NCBI GenBank assembly: GCA_021201815.1 | Contig: JAJQEC010000066.1 | Span: 46,258 to 110,257, forward strand | DNA length: 64,000 nucleotides | Direction of reading: 5' to 3' | From: Candidatus Azobacteroides sp. | GTDB taxonomy: Bacteria; Bacteroidota; Bacteroidia; Bacteroidales; WRGA01 | In this document: positions 53,675 through 62,959 of the stretch, in pieces | Layout of the letters: the number at the start of each line of letters is the position of its first letter | Position numbering within the stretch: position 1 is the stretch's first letter | Position numbers and translations under genes: made by a program | Notes under the pieces: model-generated | The model's database searches: none | Told to the model about the DNA's origin: nothing | The model's input: only the letters and a program-made list of their open reading frames with translations

Positions 53675-54882
53675 CTGCTTACCTCCTGTATCACCGTTTC
53701 TAATAATGCTTTCATCGTATCCGGCATCTCATTTCCGTATTTATTCAGGAACACATCTTCTCCCATCTCCATCGGATCGATGTTTTTTAGTTCTTCATAG
53801 GTGATTGTTTTAGATTCCCGTTCTCTTTTTATCCTGTAGGGCACAGCATTTGTCAGCCGGACCGCTTTGTTTTTCAGCGCTTCTTCTATCTGATTCCTCA
53901 TAGAAGGTTCCGGTTCTGTTATTAATACTTTCAATTCCAGATAAGGAGAATCCGGTTTTACTTCTCCATCCGGCAGCGTTTTTATTTCTTCTAACAGTTC
54001 TTGTAGTGGCTTCGGTTCTTTCGGTAAGCTGACCAGCTTTACCGGTGGTTCAAAATGAAGCCGTTCCATCTTTTCCAACCGGCCTTCCTTTATTTCAATC
54101 AGGTTGACACCCTGTTTATAATATTTTTCCGAAAAAGACATCGGTAACGGACTCCCTGCATACCGGACATTCTCCCGTCCGGATACCCGCTGCGCTTTAT
54201 GTAAATGCCCGAGTGCCGTATAAACAATGTCGCTTTTATCGAATATTTCAGGAGATATGGATTCTAAGCCTCCGATAATAACTCGTTCCGACCTGTCATT
54301 TTCAGAAATTTCAGAGCCTGTTGCCTGTAAATGCCCCATAAAAATAACAGCTTGTCCCGGTTCTTTCTTAAGCTGAAGTTCGTTGTATAATGCCTCATAC
54401 ATTTCTCTTATCCCTTTAGAATAATTCTCTGCTTCGGGATGATCTCCCTGACGAAGATAGGGAACAGCAATACACCAGGCTTCTGTTTTCCCTTGTGTTT
54501 TCAACGGGATAAATAAATCCCGGTAATTAATTTTTCCTTCGGTATCTTTGGAGACAATCCCTTTTATAGATACATTCATTTCTTCCAGAAGTGGATTTGG
54601 CGCTTCAAGTCTGGCGGCGGAATCATGGTTTCCTGCGGTAATGATGATTTGCAACCCGGGATTTTCCGTCGTCACTTCTTTCAGAAACCGGTAATAGATT
54701 TTCTGGGATTCGGCAGAAGGATTCGGACTATCAAAGATATCTCCTGCCACAAGCAGTGCATCTGCCTGCTGTTCCTTAATGGTCGTTTTAAGCCAATTAA
54801 AAAAACAGATGTGTTCTGTTTTCCGGTTATAACCGAAAAAGTATTGCCCGATATGCCAGTCGGCAGTGTGTAAAATTCTCAT
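53671..54882 (-). CDS. sbcD: SbcD, nuclease subunit of the SbcCD complex
   Basis: A 403-residue Mre11-type metallophosphoesterase. Metal-binding motifs are Asp8/His10 in HTADWHIG, LLVAGDIFDSP, ITAGNHDS, and GHLHKAQRV. C-terminal capping domain about 280-403. It is co-transcribed with and overlaps sbcC, forming the standard sbcDC operon. Confidence 0.95.
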   Translation of the reverse strand: MRILHTADWHIGQYFFGYNRKTEHICFFNWLKTTIKEQQADALLVAGDIFDSPNPSAESQKIYYRFLKEVTTENPGLQIIITAGNHDSAARLEAPNPLLEEMNVSIKGIVSKDTEGKINYRDLFIPLKTQGKTEAWCIAVPYLRQGDHPEAENYSKGIREMYEALYNELQLKKEPGQAVIFMGHLQATGSEISENDRSERVIIGGLESISPEIFDKSDIVYTALGHLHKAQRVSGRENVRYAGSPLPMSFSEKYYKQGVNLIEIKEGRLEKMERLHFEPPVKLVSLPKEPKPLQELLEEIKTLPDGEVKPDSPYLELKVLITEPEPSMRNQIEEALKNKAVRLTNAVPYRIKRERESKTITYEELKNIDPMEMGEDVFLNKYGNEMPDTMKALLETVIQEVSR

Positions 54883-54998
54883 ACGCCCACGTATCTGTTA
54901 TCGCTTTTTATACATAACATTTCCTACCTTCCGGAAGTATCTTCAGGCATTCGTTCCTGAATTTCTAAGTATCCTGAGAGAAATAAAACCGGAAGACA

Positions 54999-55006
54999 CA
55001 AAACTA
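54999..55006 (-). promoter_or_regulatory. Possible -7 box of the sbcDC operon
   Basis: TAGTTTTG on the minus strand matches TAnnTTTG, about 117 bases before the sbcD ATG. There is no -33 partner at the right distance. In 54883-55257 only a 29-codon minus-strand frame (55072-55161) is otherwise visible, with no recognisable product. Confidence 0.35.
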
Positions 55007-55257
55007 CAAAAAATCCGAATTGGCTTTATATTTTTATAACAGGTTATTTCACCGATATACAATAGTAAATTTCAGGGAATCGCTTTTTTATTCCTTCTCT
55101 CCGTAAACCATTCTTTCTGTACTCCTTTAAAGATTGAAATATGTTTCTGTCTCCAGGACATTAAAACAGAATCTGCTGTAGCAAAAAGATGTGTCAAGAG
55201 TATTTCATAAATAAAAGAGAAAGAATTAAAAAAAGAGTGCCAAGAAAGCAAAACTCA

Positions 55258-55411
55258 TGTAAAACAGACCAGAATGTGATGTAAAGCAGAGCAGAATGTC
55301 GTATAAAGCAGAGCAGGATTTTATCGTTGCACCTAGGTAAAACGAGCGTTCGACCTAGGTCAGGCGAACGTTGCACCTAGGTCGAACGTTCGCCTGACCT
55401 AGGTGGGACGA
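55258..55411. repeat. 22-bp-period tandem array with CCTAGG core and 20-bp inverted repeat
   Basis: Seven consecutive 22-bp units start at 55258, 55280, 55302, 55324, 55346, 55368 and 55390. Units 1-3 share TGTAAAGCAGAGCAGAATGT-like sequence; units 4-7 share a central ACCTAGGT. The stretch 55353-55372 is perfectly complementary to 55385-55404 (20 bp, 12-base loop that again holds CCTAGG), so a cruciform can form. Outer TTTTATCGT and ACGATAAAA extend it. Repeat length and the ACCTAGGTAAAA segment link it to the array at 6191-6350. There are no spacers and no cas genes, so it is not CRISPR. Confidence 0.8.
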
Positions 55412-55444
55412 TAAAATGTAAACAATAGGCTGCAATTCCCAAGT

Positions 55445-55536
55445 GGAAACAGGGCACTTCCCTGCTGAAAGAGGAAACAGAAGCTGCCAGCGATAGTTTC
55501 CCGGCAGCATATCCTATGGAATAGCGCCCTGTTTCC
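55445..55536. other. Nested hairpins, possible structured RNA or bidirectional terminator
   Basis: GGAAACAGGGC (55445-55455) pairs with GCCCTGTTTCC (55526-55536), enclosing GCTGCC (55483-55488) and GGCAGC (55503-55508). It lies directly after the 22-bp array, between sbcD's upstream region and the end of a convergent-side gene. No gene is seen in 55537-55882; short frames there overlap the next gene or lack features. Confidence 0.5.
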
Positions 55537-55882
55537 GGAAATATAAAGATACTGCTTTTTCAGCCCGAAGTCAAGTTTTCCTGTTATTTTTTAAGGGTCA
55601 GACCGGAAATAAAAGAGAAATATAAGAGTGGGAATGCAATGAAATGGCTTCTTATCTTATGGACATGTTCCTCTTTTTTATTTATCGAGATACTATTTTT
55701 ATAGGGGAGATAACCAGTCTTTTGTCTAAAAAAGGAAGTTACCTTTCTATTATATACAGGGAGCAATGCTGGACCGAAAAAGCGGACCGGAATATTCCTC
55801 TACTATTTGTAAGTAATATTCCGGTCCTTATCTATAATATTAAAACAGATAATAAACAGTATGTATCTGCTCCGAATATATC

Positions 55883-58800
55883 TTATAACATCACCTTTAT
55901 TGTTTTTGTCTGACGGGCTGTGTTAACTTTCAAGATGTATATACCAGAAGGAACAGAAGGCAACGCATATTGCTTCTTTTCACCTGCAAATTGGTATTGA
56001 CCTGCAAATCCTGTTATTTTTTTACCGGATAAATCATATAATTCAATGCCTACTTCTCCGGCTTCAGGGAGTATGACAAAAAATGATTTGCCGGCTTGGC
56101 GAACACTCAGTTCCTCTTTCATAATTATTTCAGAAGCTGAAACATAAGGCTCTCCTGCAAAATAAGGAATGACATATTCATTTTCGTCTGCATCAATCTC
56201 ATAATAGAATGCAACACAGAAGTTATAAAGAGGATAAGGCTGACCATAGATCACATTTCCGTTTTCATCCTTAGGTTCTCCACTGGGCGGAATGAGAGAA
56301 GCCTTGTCTCCATGAGGAAAGACAAAATTACCATCCGCATCCTTTTTATCCGGATCTTCATAGGTAAAGAATGCCTGATAGGGATCACTGTCTCTCAGGT
56401 TTCCATGTCCTGCCGTAGAGGATGAGGCATACGAAACGGCTATTTTTCCACCTGATAAATCCGTATTGGTGGTAATAGCAATGATACTGTCTTTTACGAT
56501 TTCTATATCTTTAATAGTTTGTATCCGATTATTAGCATACAATGTAAAACCATAATCCGTTACTTTCTTTAAGGTATGTTCATCAAACACCATCGGAGGT
56601 TCCGGAACATGGAAGGTGATATATACCTTCTGGGGATCATTTTCGTCTCTTTGCAGTCTTTTAGGCTGAAGAGGTTTAAAGTCTTCTCCTTCTATTTTGG
56701 TTTTATAATACACTTTCCCCAGTAACTCTCCGTACCAGCGGTAACCGTTTCCATCCAGGTGACCTCCTACGTCTGTCATTTGATAGACAGGGCCCGCACA
56801 AATCACATCCCGATATTCGTTAGAAGCTTCGAGCTGAGCCATTCCGATGGGCAGCCGGATTCCGGCAGTATACTGGGCTCCGACCTGATAGGTGATGAAA
56901 AGAGGTCTTTCATCCTGCCAGTATCTATCCTGAATATCATTCTGCATATCGTTCTTCAACTGAATCATCAGTTTTTTATATTCGTCCTTATCGGTAGTAG
57001 GTTTGGAACCCAAGGTAAGGCCATTGCCATGCCCCTGATAATTCCATTCTCCCTGTAACCAGAAAATAGCCGGACATACAACGGAACTGTTGGTTGCCGT
57101 AGCAATCTTCTTAGTATATTTTAAGGCATCCAGTACATTGCTATAATAATTATCTACCTGGGAATGTTTTGATAAAGCTTCGATAGGTTGCCCGCTTACT
57201 CCTACGGAAGTAGCGATGAAACGATTTTCAATTTCAGGAGATACTTCTTGTTGTTTTAGACGAATATGATTCACGGCTCCATGCAGCGGAGATTCCGAAA
57301 GATCCGGATATCCTATTGCAATAGTGGCTTTTAACGGGTTTAGCTGATCTAAATTCCGGTTTCCTTCGGCATTCCAGATTTGTTCGCCAAGCATGTAATT
57401 CCCCGGGATGTTTTCTGTAGAAACAGGATATGCTTCATGCCCGGTGGATAAACTCTGCCCGTTCATAATAAAATGCTGGTAGTTGTGAGATTCAACTCCT
57501 ACCGGAGGATTCGTAGGAATCTCAAGAGCACCGACCGCACAACGTTCATTTTCAAATTTCCGCACATTCCCTAATTGATCGGTTGAAATGCCGTAATTTT
57601 TCAGATAGGTGGCATCTCCATGCGTTAAAGCTGAAGAATTGTATTCTAAAGGAATGCTATTTTGAGTAGCGATAAAATCTTCATAAGGAGTAGCTAATTC
57701 CGAATATTCTCCTAATCCGTATCCTATTCTGTTATCATTTTCCTTAACGGGAGTATAAATTTCACCGTTATTCCATATATCCCCTACATAAGATTTGTAA
57801 ATAAATAAATCTTTTCCATTTTGAGCCTGGTACCTGAAAGAGAGATCGCTACTTTTCCTCGGAGTCATGGATGCCACATTCGACTCAATAATACAGTTAT
57901 AAAAACTTTTCTTCATTTCTTCCGTTTGTGCACTGAAGAAAAGTCCTGCTCCGTTATTCTCTGTAGCAACTACTTTATTACCGACAATGGTGCAATTTAT
58001 CATATCCACAGTACTTCCACTTGTTGCACTATTAAACCGGAACGCTCCTCCTTGTCCGGAAGTAGGAGCAGCATTTCCGGATACAGTTGTATTAATCAGT
58101 AATAAAAGGATATTATTTCCTTGTGTATCATTTAATATACTTACGGCACCTCCACCGGTACCATTTGAAGAGTTATCAGCGATCAGGCAGGCTTCAATCC
58201 GGATATTTGAAACCAGATTTGTTACCGAACCATCTTCCACCAGATATATTGCTCCTCCTTCATCGTTCACAAGACAATTGCGGATGATGCTGTTTTGCAA
58301 TAATAAATCTGTACAATTAAGCACATAAAGACCTCCTCCGGCTGACCCGGAATAAGACAACTGGTTATCTTCTATTCTTGTATTCAGAATATTCACAGCA
58401 CCTCCGTTTATATACAGGCCACCTCCGAATTGTACCTTATTGTTCTGAAATACACACGAAGAAAAAGTTACTGCCGGACAATTCTGTACAAACACAGTAC
58501 CTTTACTGGCTCTTCTATTACCGGAGTTATCATGAAAGTTACAATTTTCAAATTTTATATTTGAATTGTTTACCGACAAAGCGACTCCTTCACTAATAGA
58601 CGAACTTCCATTTGTGAAGGAAAGGTTTTTAATTATACTTCCCTGATTGGAATCGATATTTAATATCCGTGTTCTCCCACCACCGGAGAAACCGGAAACC
58701 GTACCGTCACCACCATCTATCGTAAGGCTGATCCCCGGGAAATTAATCCCGTCCGAACCGGAAATTTCACCTGAAATATCAATTATTCCGGTTACATGGA

Positions 58801-58996
58801 GTACATCTCCGTTCCCACAAAGACTAAATGCTTTTGTTAATGTTGCTACAGGAGCATTGAACGTAAGGCCTGAGTTCGTATCATTTCCGGATGAAGAAAG
58901 ATAAATATCCTTTGCATATCCCGGAAAAGAGAAAGCAAAAAATAAAATCAATCCTAAAGGAAAGCCAAGTAATTTAGTTTTTCTCATAATATTCAT
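55883..58996 (-). CDS. Secreted beta-helix plus SGNH esterase fusion with T9SS tail
   Basis: A 1,037-residue protein; ATG at 58996 or 58987. Signal peptide to about residue 28. Residues about 30-480 are a right-handed beta-helix of the choice-of-anchor-Q/pectin-lyase-like kind (IYLSSSGNDTNSGLTFNAPV; repeated GGGLYINGGAVNI and GGAIYLVED rungs). Residues about 500-760 form an SGNH esterase with block I FIMNGQSLSTGHEA, IFWLQGEWNYQGHG and GGHLDGNGYRWYGELLG. A beta-sandwich and a T9SS sorting tail (GIELYDLSGKKITGFAGQYQ) follow. The esterase half is a paralogue of the PUL esterase at 13195. It could bind and deacetylate a surface or host glycan (inference). A regulator gene lies 106 bp upstream in the same direction. 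Confidence 0.85.
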   Translation of the reverse strand: MNIMRKTKLLGFPLGLILFFAFSFPGYAKDIYLSSSGNDTNSGLTFNAPVATLTKAFSLCGNGDVLHVTGIIDISGEISGSDGINFPGISLTIDGGDGTVSGFSGGGRTRILNIDSNQGSIIKNLSFTNGSSSISEGVALSVNNSNIKFENCNFHDNSGNRRASKGTVFVQNCPAVTFSSCVFQNNKVQFGGGLYINGGAVNILNTRIEDNQLSYSGSAGGGLYVLNCTDLLLQNSIIRNCLVNDEGGAIYLVEDGSVTNLVSNIRIEACLIADNSSNGTGGGAVSILNDTQGNNILLLLINTTVSGNAAPTSGQGGAFRFNSATSGSTVDMINCTIVGNKVVATENNGAGLFFSAQTEEMKKSFYNCIIESNVASMTPRKSSDLSFRYQAQNGKDLFIYKSYVGDIWNNGEIYTPVKENDNRIGYGLGEYSELATPYEDFIATQNSIPLEYNSSALTHGDATYLKNYGISTDQLGNVRKFENERCAVGALEIPTNPPVGVESHNYQHFIMNGQSLSTGHEAYPVSTENIPGNYMLGEQIWNAEGNRNLDQLNPLKATIAIGYPDLSESPLHGAVNHIRLKQQEVSPEIENRFIATSVGVSGQPIEALSKHSQVDNYYSNVLDALKYTKKIATATNSSVVCPAIFWLQGEWNYQGHGNGLTLGSKPTTDKDEYKKLMIQLKNDMQNDIQDRYWQDERPLFITYQVGAQYTAGIRLPIGMAQLEASNEYRDVICAGPVYQMTDVGGHLDGNGYRWYGELLGKVYYKTKIEGEDFKPLQPKRLQRDENDPQKVYITFHVPEPPMVFDEHTLKKVTDYGFTLYANNRIQTIKDIEIVKDSIIAITTNTDLSGGKIAVSYASSSTAGHGNLRDSDPYQAFFTYEDPDKKDADGNFVFPHGDKASLIPPSGEPKDENGNVIYGQPYPLYNFCVAFYYEIDADENEYVIPYFAGEPYVSASEIIMKEELSVRQAGKSFFVILPEAGEVGIELYDLSGKKITGFAGQYQFAGEKKQYALPSVPSGIYILKVNTARQTKTIKVML

Positions 58997-59023
58997 TTAA
59001 AAAAGTTGGATAATCAAATGTTA

Positions 59024-59031
59024 CAAATGTA
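59024..59031 (-). promoter_or_regulatory. -7 promoter box of the beta-helix/esterase gene
   Basis: TACATTTG on the minus strand matches TAnnTTTG and lies 28 bases before the ATG at 58996. No matching TTTG -33 box exists, which suggests activator dependence; the upstream SARP-like regulator is a candidate (inference). Confidence 0.45.
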
Positions 59032-59102
59032 CATCACACAGATTACCACCAGGATTAGTATCAAGGTTAATTTCAAAAAAAAATCAATTAATATTTTATT
59101 AA

Positions 59103-61646
59103 TTACGAGATTAATTGCTCGAAGGTCGTTTTAAATTCTGTTCCGAACGCTGTTTTATATTCTCTGGCAAACGCCTCATATACTTTTTTAGCCAATCCGT
59201 TTTTTCCGGTTTTCAGCAATTCGACACACTTCATTGTCAATGCATCTTCATTCAGAGAATCATATACAAAAATGGCATCCGCAATCTTTATTTTCAGGGA
59301 GGAAGATACATCAGTAGTCGAATTAACAAAGGCAATCAGTACATCTATTAATCTGTTAGAAAAATCCGCTTTAAAATTATCTGCCCAATCTACCGGAACA
59401 TCTGCCAATAATTCTCCATTAGAAACAATAGTAACCAGCTCTTCAATCACCTGCCGGTTAAACGAATCTTCCATCAAATGCTCCATAAGGGATACGGCTT
59501 TGAAATAATCACAATATACCTCCGTACCCAATTCTATAAACCAATTGGAATTACGGTTATTGATTTCAACATCTCCCACAGTCTCAAAAATAAGCCGTAA
59601 TTTACTGATAGATACTCCCCGATTGTTTTTTGCTTTGTCTTTATCCTTATCGAACCAAAGAATTTCATTTAGTTTTTGCGATGAAATACCTTTCTCATCT
59701 TTATATGTATAAAATAGGATTAAAAGAAACAGATGTTTTAATACAGGGGTAAACTTAGAACTGATATCCGTTCCATTCTTATCCAGAACACGAAAATTAC
59801 CAAATAAAAGGACAGATGACTTCCGGCTTTCATTTTTCTTTTCCGGACTGACAGGTAAATTTTCTTCTTTTGCAGCTATTTCTTTTTTGGATTTGCCCCC
59901 GGATTTTCTTCTTACTTTACGAGTAAGATAAAACAATATAATAAATGCTGAAAAAAAGATAATAAAAATGTTGAATACTTTTTTATCCGGAAGGTGTGTC
60001 TGTTGAAATAAGTCACTCTTTTGAAGAGGTGGGAAATTTAATGAATAAATAGAAATAATGGACGAGGCAGCCTCTTCATCGTTATAAATTGTTACTGCAA
60101 TAAGCCTGGTCGAATCGGCATTCACATATAAATCTGCATAGGAGAATCCGTCGTTAAAAAGATAAGGGATACTATCGGCAAGAAGATCGTAATGAGGCTT
60201 ATCCAATGAAAAACGACAGAGTTGTAACTGAGTGTTAAATTTATGCTGAGGGAAACATAACGCATAAAAACACCGATTAGAGGTATCTACGACTAAGGAA
60301 TTTGCAACTACAAAATCAGTATCCACAAAGGGCAACTCCCATTTTTTCCTTGTCGTTAAAGCCGGAAGATCCACTTCATACAGGTCGTAATAATTCCGGG
60401 GCGATAATTCCTGTTTTCCGGATTCATTTCCATAACCTCCGAAAATAAGGATCGTATTTTCATCCATTGTTCCAAGTCCGCTTAAATAACGGGGAGAAAT
60501 ACCACTTCCCTGCAAAGGCAATTTATTCCACTGCCCGGAGATGAAATTATACACATTCACATCATTTTTGTATATATGAAAACCATATCCGCCAAAAGTA
60601 TACAGTTTGTTTTCCGGAATTGAAAAATAACGGGTATGATGCCAGTAGTGAGAGTCTTCAAATATATTGATATGGTTATTCCATGATTTTGTCTGAGGAT
60701 CATATTGTGCCGCTTTTTTTGTAAAATCATACGTAAAATATGTTTCTTCTTTTTTATTATATATAAGCTGATTGGAAAGATTACCGGTCATGCTGCCTCC
60801 TTTTATTGTGTCGACCCTCAATCCATTCCCGACTTTATAGAAATAGAAGCAACTACTATCAGCAACCACCACGACATCATCATTCGAATTATACGTTACC
60901 TTCGGATATAACTTTGCCGGAAAAGATATTTCTTTTTTCCAATAGGCGTAATTATCTACCAGCCAGACGGGATTCTCTACGCTTGCAAACTGGTGTTTTA
61001 CCGAATCATACACCCCTTTGTCCGCATATTGCGCCAAAGGCCAGGAATACCGCACTTTTCCTTTGTTGTCTTTTAATAGTATGTTTTTTACCGCCATGGC
61101 CGGCACATCACTTACCTGATAAGATAATAGATTATTTTTACCAAAAACAAGATGGATATTTTTGAAACCGCTAAACAGCATGTTCTCAGAATTAAATTCC
61201 TTATCATTTAATTTTATTTCTAACCGGTTCCTTTTTTGATTTATAGCAACACGAACCTTTGTCCACTGGCCATAGTCAACCTGCAACTCATCAAAAGTAC
61301 CTTGATATATTACCTTTCCTCTTTCGTATATAAAAGAAAGATAAGGAGAAAGATCCGGTTCGTCTGTCTTTCTGCCTAATACCAAGTCCAGATGTTGATT
61401 GTCTTCTCCGATAATACGGAATACATAACCGAAAATATGATGTACTCTTTCGAATTTAATATCAAATTCCAAAAGGAAGCCCTCCGGAAATGAAAAGGGA
61501 TTGACGGGGGTAAGATTTAATTCTGTGCGATTTTCCTTTTCTACTTCGTAGGAATGAAATTGTAAGCCATACTCTTTTTCTACCTGAGCATAAACAAGAG
61601 GGATGGAAAAAATAAAATATATTATTAACAAGTATTTCCGAAGCAT
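59103..61646 (-). CDS. Membrane-spanning kelch-repeat/SARP-like transcriptional regulator
   Basis: An 847-residue protein. Signal peptide 1-20; a LamG/concanavalin-like domain at about 25-210 (FPEGFLLEFDIKFERVHHIF); kelch-type beta-propeller repeats at about 240-540 (ENKLYTFGGYGFHIYKNDVN, ENTILIFGGYGNESG); one membrane helix at 557-575 (FNIFIIFFSAFIILFYL) with a positive cytosolic side (RKVRRKSGGKSKK). Next a winged-helix DNA-binding domain at about 611-705 (LLFGNFRVLDKNGTDISSKF ... LNEILWFDKDKDKAKNNRGV ... SKLRLIFE), with the layout of SARP/OmpR-like regulators, and a BTAD-like helical end (712-847). It can sense outside and bind DNA inside without a kinase. It is placed directly upstream of the secreted beta-helix/esterase gene. 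Confidence 0.8.
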   Translation of the reverse strand: MLRKYLLIIYFIFSIPLVYAQVEKEYGLQFHSYEVEKENRTELNLTPVNPFSFPEGFLLEFDIKFERVHHIFGYVFRIIGEDNQHLDLVLGRKTDEPDLSPYLSFIYERGKVIYQGTFDELQVDYGQWTKVRVAINQKRNRLEIKLNDKEFNSENMLFSGFKNIHLVFGKNNLLSYQVSDVPAMAVKNILLKDNKGKVRYSWPLAQYADKGVYDSVKHQFASVENPVWLVDNYAYWKKEISFPAKLYPKVTYNSNDDVVVVADSSCFYFYKVGNGLRVDTIKGGSMTGNLSNQLIYNKKEETYFTYDFTKKAAQYDPQTKSWNNHINIFEDSHYWHHTRYFSIPENKLYTFGGYGFHIYKNDVNVYNFISGQWNKLPLQGSGISPRYLSGLGTMDENTILIFGGYGNESGKQELSPRNYYDLYEVDLPALTTRKKWELPFVDTDFVVANSLVVDTSNRCFYALCFPQHKFNTQLQLCRFSLDKPHYDLLADSIPYLFNDGFSYADLYVNADSTRLIAVTIYNDEEAASSIISIYSLNFPPLQKSDLFQQTHLPDKKVFNIFIIFFSAFIILFYLTRKVRRKSGGKSKKEIAAKEENLPVSPEKKNESRKSSVLLFGNFRVLDKNGTDISSKFTPVLKHLFLLILFYTYKDEKGISSQKLNEILWFDKDKDKAKNNRGVSISKLRLIFETVGDVEINNRNSNWFIELGTEVYCDYFKAVSLMEHLMEDSFNRQVIEELVTIVSNGELLADVPVDWADNFKADFSNRLIDVLIAFVNSTTDVSSSLKIKIADAIFVYDSLNEDALTMKCVELLKTGKNGLAKKVYEAFAREYKTAFGTEFKTTFEQLIS

Positions 61647-61702
61647 CTGAAATTAATAAGACACGGTGTGGGACAATTTTTAATTTCTTATATTCTGATT
61701 TA

Positions 61703-61710
61703 CAAAGATA
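61703..61710 (-). promoter_or_regulatory. -7 promoter box of the kelch/SARP regulator gene
   Basis: TATCTTTG on the minus strand, about 57 bases before the ATG, matches TAnnTTTG. No clear -33 box is present. Confidence 0.45.
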
Positions 61711-61832
61711 AATTTTTTTATTGTTGTTTTTACATGGGTTTGCTATTATGCTAAGGAAAGAGTTTTCTGTTGTATCAAAAGAGGAGCCGGAATGTATTTT
61801 TATATGCCGGACCTACCTGAAATAGATTTATG

Positions 61833-62255
61833 TCATTGAATCTTTACCATCTTATTTTTGATTCCAAGGCATTCTAAACGAGTAAATATTTCTTTTTCTA
61901 TTTGTAAATTTATTTCTTTTTTTCTTGAAATAACATCAAATCCTTGTGGGGTAAAAAATGTTTTATGAAAATGAATAATGGCAATTTTGTGTTCCGGGTA
62001 ATAATCAAGGATTTCCCAACGGCTTTTTATAATTTTCAAAAGCCCTTTACCACGCCATATAAATCCATTATCAGTTATTACATCTGTGCCTTCAATGGTT
62101 TTTCTCTTACCATGCCGGTAATATTCCACGGTATCGGAAAATTTTCCGTTTACAGGTTTCCCGTAATAAAAGAATGGATTCTTTTTATCTCCTTTAATCC
62201 ACATCGGGAAATTCGAATAAATTACATACCATTTACCGGTTAAATCATATTTCAT
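61833..62255 (-). CDS. Lipocalin-like protein
   Basis: A 140-residue protein. The opening YDLTGKWYVIYSNFPMWIKG is the lipocalin GxW motif on the first strand, followed by beta-strands typical of an eight-stranded barrel (VNGKFSDTVEYYRHGKRKTI, FIWRGKGLLKIIKSRWEILD). There is no signal peptide, so a cytosolic ligand-binding protein is likely; the ligand is unknown. It has no operon partner. Confidence 0.75.
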   Translation of the reverse strand: MKYDLTGKWYVIYSNFPMWIKGDKKNPFFYYGKPVNGKFSDTVEYYRHGKRKTIEGTDVITDNGFIWRGKGLLKIIKSRWEILDYYPEHKIAIIHFHKTFFTPQGFDVISRKKEINLQIEKEIFTRLECLGIKNKMVKIQ

Positions 62256-62510
62256 ATTTCTGATCTTTTTAATACCGAATTAAATTATTATGCTCTTCTG
62301 TGTGGATGTAAAACAGGAGCCTATAGGTAATATTGTTTTTTATTGAAACAGGGATAAAATGACTATTGTTCATACCCTATGGACTTGTAAAAAAGGAAGT
62401 TTACGCGAATAACTGTCATTCACTGCCTTAAAAGCCTAAAAGAAATAAAAAAGAATACCCTGCTTTCCGATACGAAGGTGGGAATACTTATTTATATAGG
62501 ATCAGTTAAA

Positions 62511-62745
62511 CTACTTAAAAGTCTTCCCGTAGGTTTTCTTAAACATACGGGAAAAGTGCAAAACATTTTTTAAACCAACATCATAACAGATACCCCTTAT
62601 CTTCCTTCTGCCTGCTCCTATTTCTCATTATACTACTTCAAGCCTTTTGTCAATTATCCATTTTTGGAAAGTAAGGAAACTTATTTTTTCAAGTCTCTTT
62701 TGAATGTAGTAATGCTGTAGCTCTTATTTGTAAATAAATCAATTA
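62511..62745 (-). pseudogene. Remnant of an AraC-type helix-turn-helix regulator
   Basis: One reading frame, without a shift, gives DLFTNKSYSITTFKRDLKKI, then SFLTFQKWIIDKRLEVV, two stops (TAA TGA at about 62625-62630), then GRRKIRGICYDVG and LKNVLHFSRMFKKTYGKTFK, and a TAG at 62511. This is the complete two-helix-turn-helix block of an AraC regulator with only the middle disrupted, and the N-terminal sensor part is gone. The surrounding 62256-62959 holds nothing else recognisable and is very AT-rich. Confidence 0.8.
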
Positions 62746-62959
62746 TATACAAACAGAAAGTAAATATTTTTTCTATTAATCTGTGCAACTTTAAAAATTT
62801 GGCAATCTCTAAGATAGAATAATATCTTAAATACTTTAGTAAATTAATACCTCCGAATTTTAATTACTTTAATTTATTAGAGTTAATGCAAAATTAATAA
62901 CCATCCTAATATTCTTTAATGGTTAATTTCAATTAACAATAAAATTTACACATAAGATA

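Noticed and set aside
55072-55161. 29-codon minus-strand frame upstream of sbcD
   Set aside because: It is too short, has no promoter or recognisable similarity; possibly random or a fossil.
55258-55411. Regular 22-bp repeats as a CRISPR array
   Set aside because: Units are contiguous with no unique spacers, the sequence drifts from unit to unit, and no cas genes are present.
55644-55913. 89-codon plus-strand frame after the nested hairpins
   Set aside because: It runs into the C-terminus of the secreted beta-helix/esterase gene, has unusual composition and no start context.
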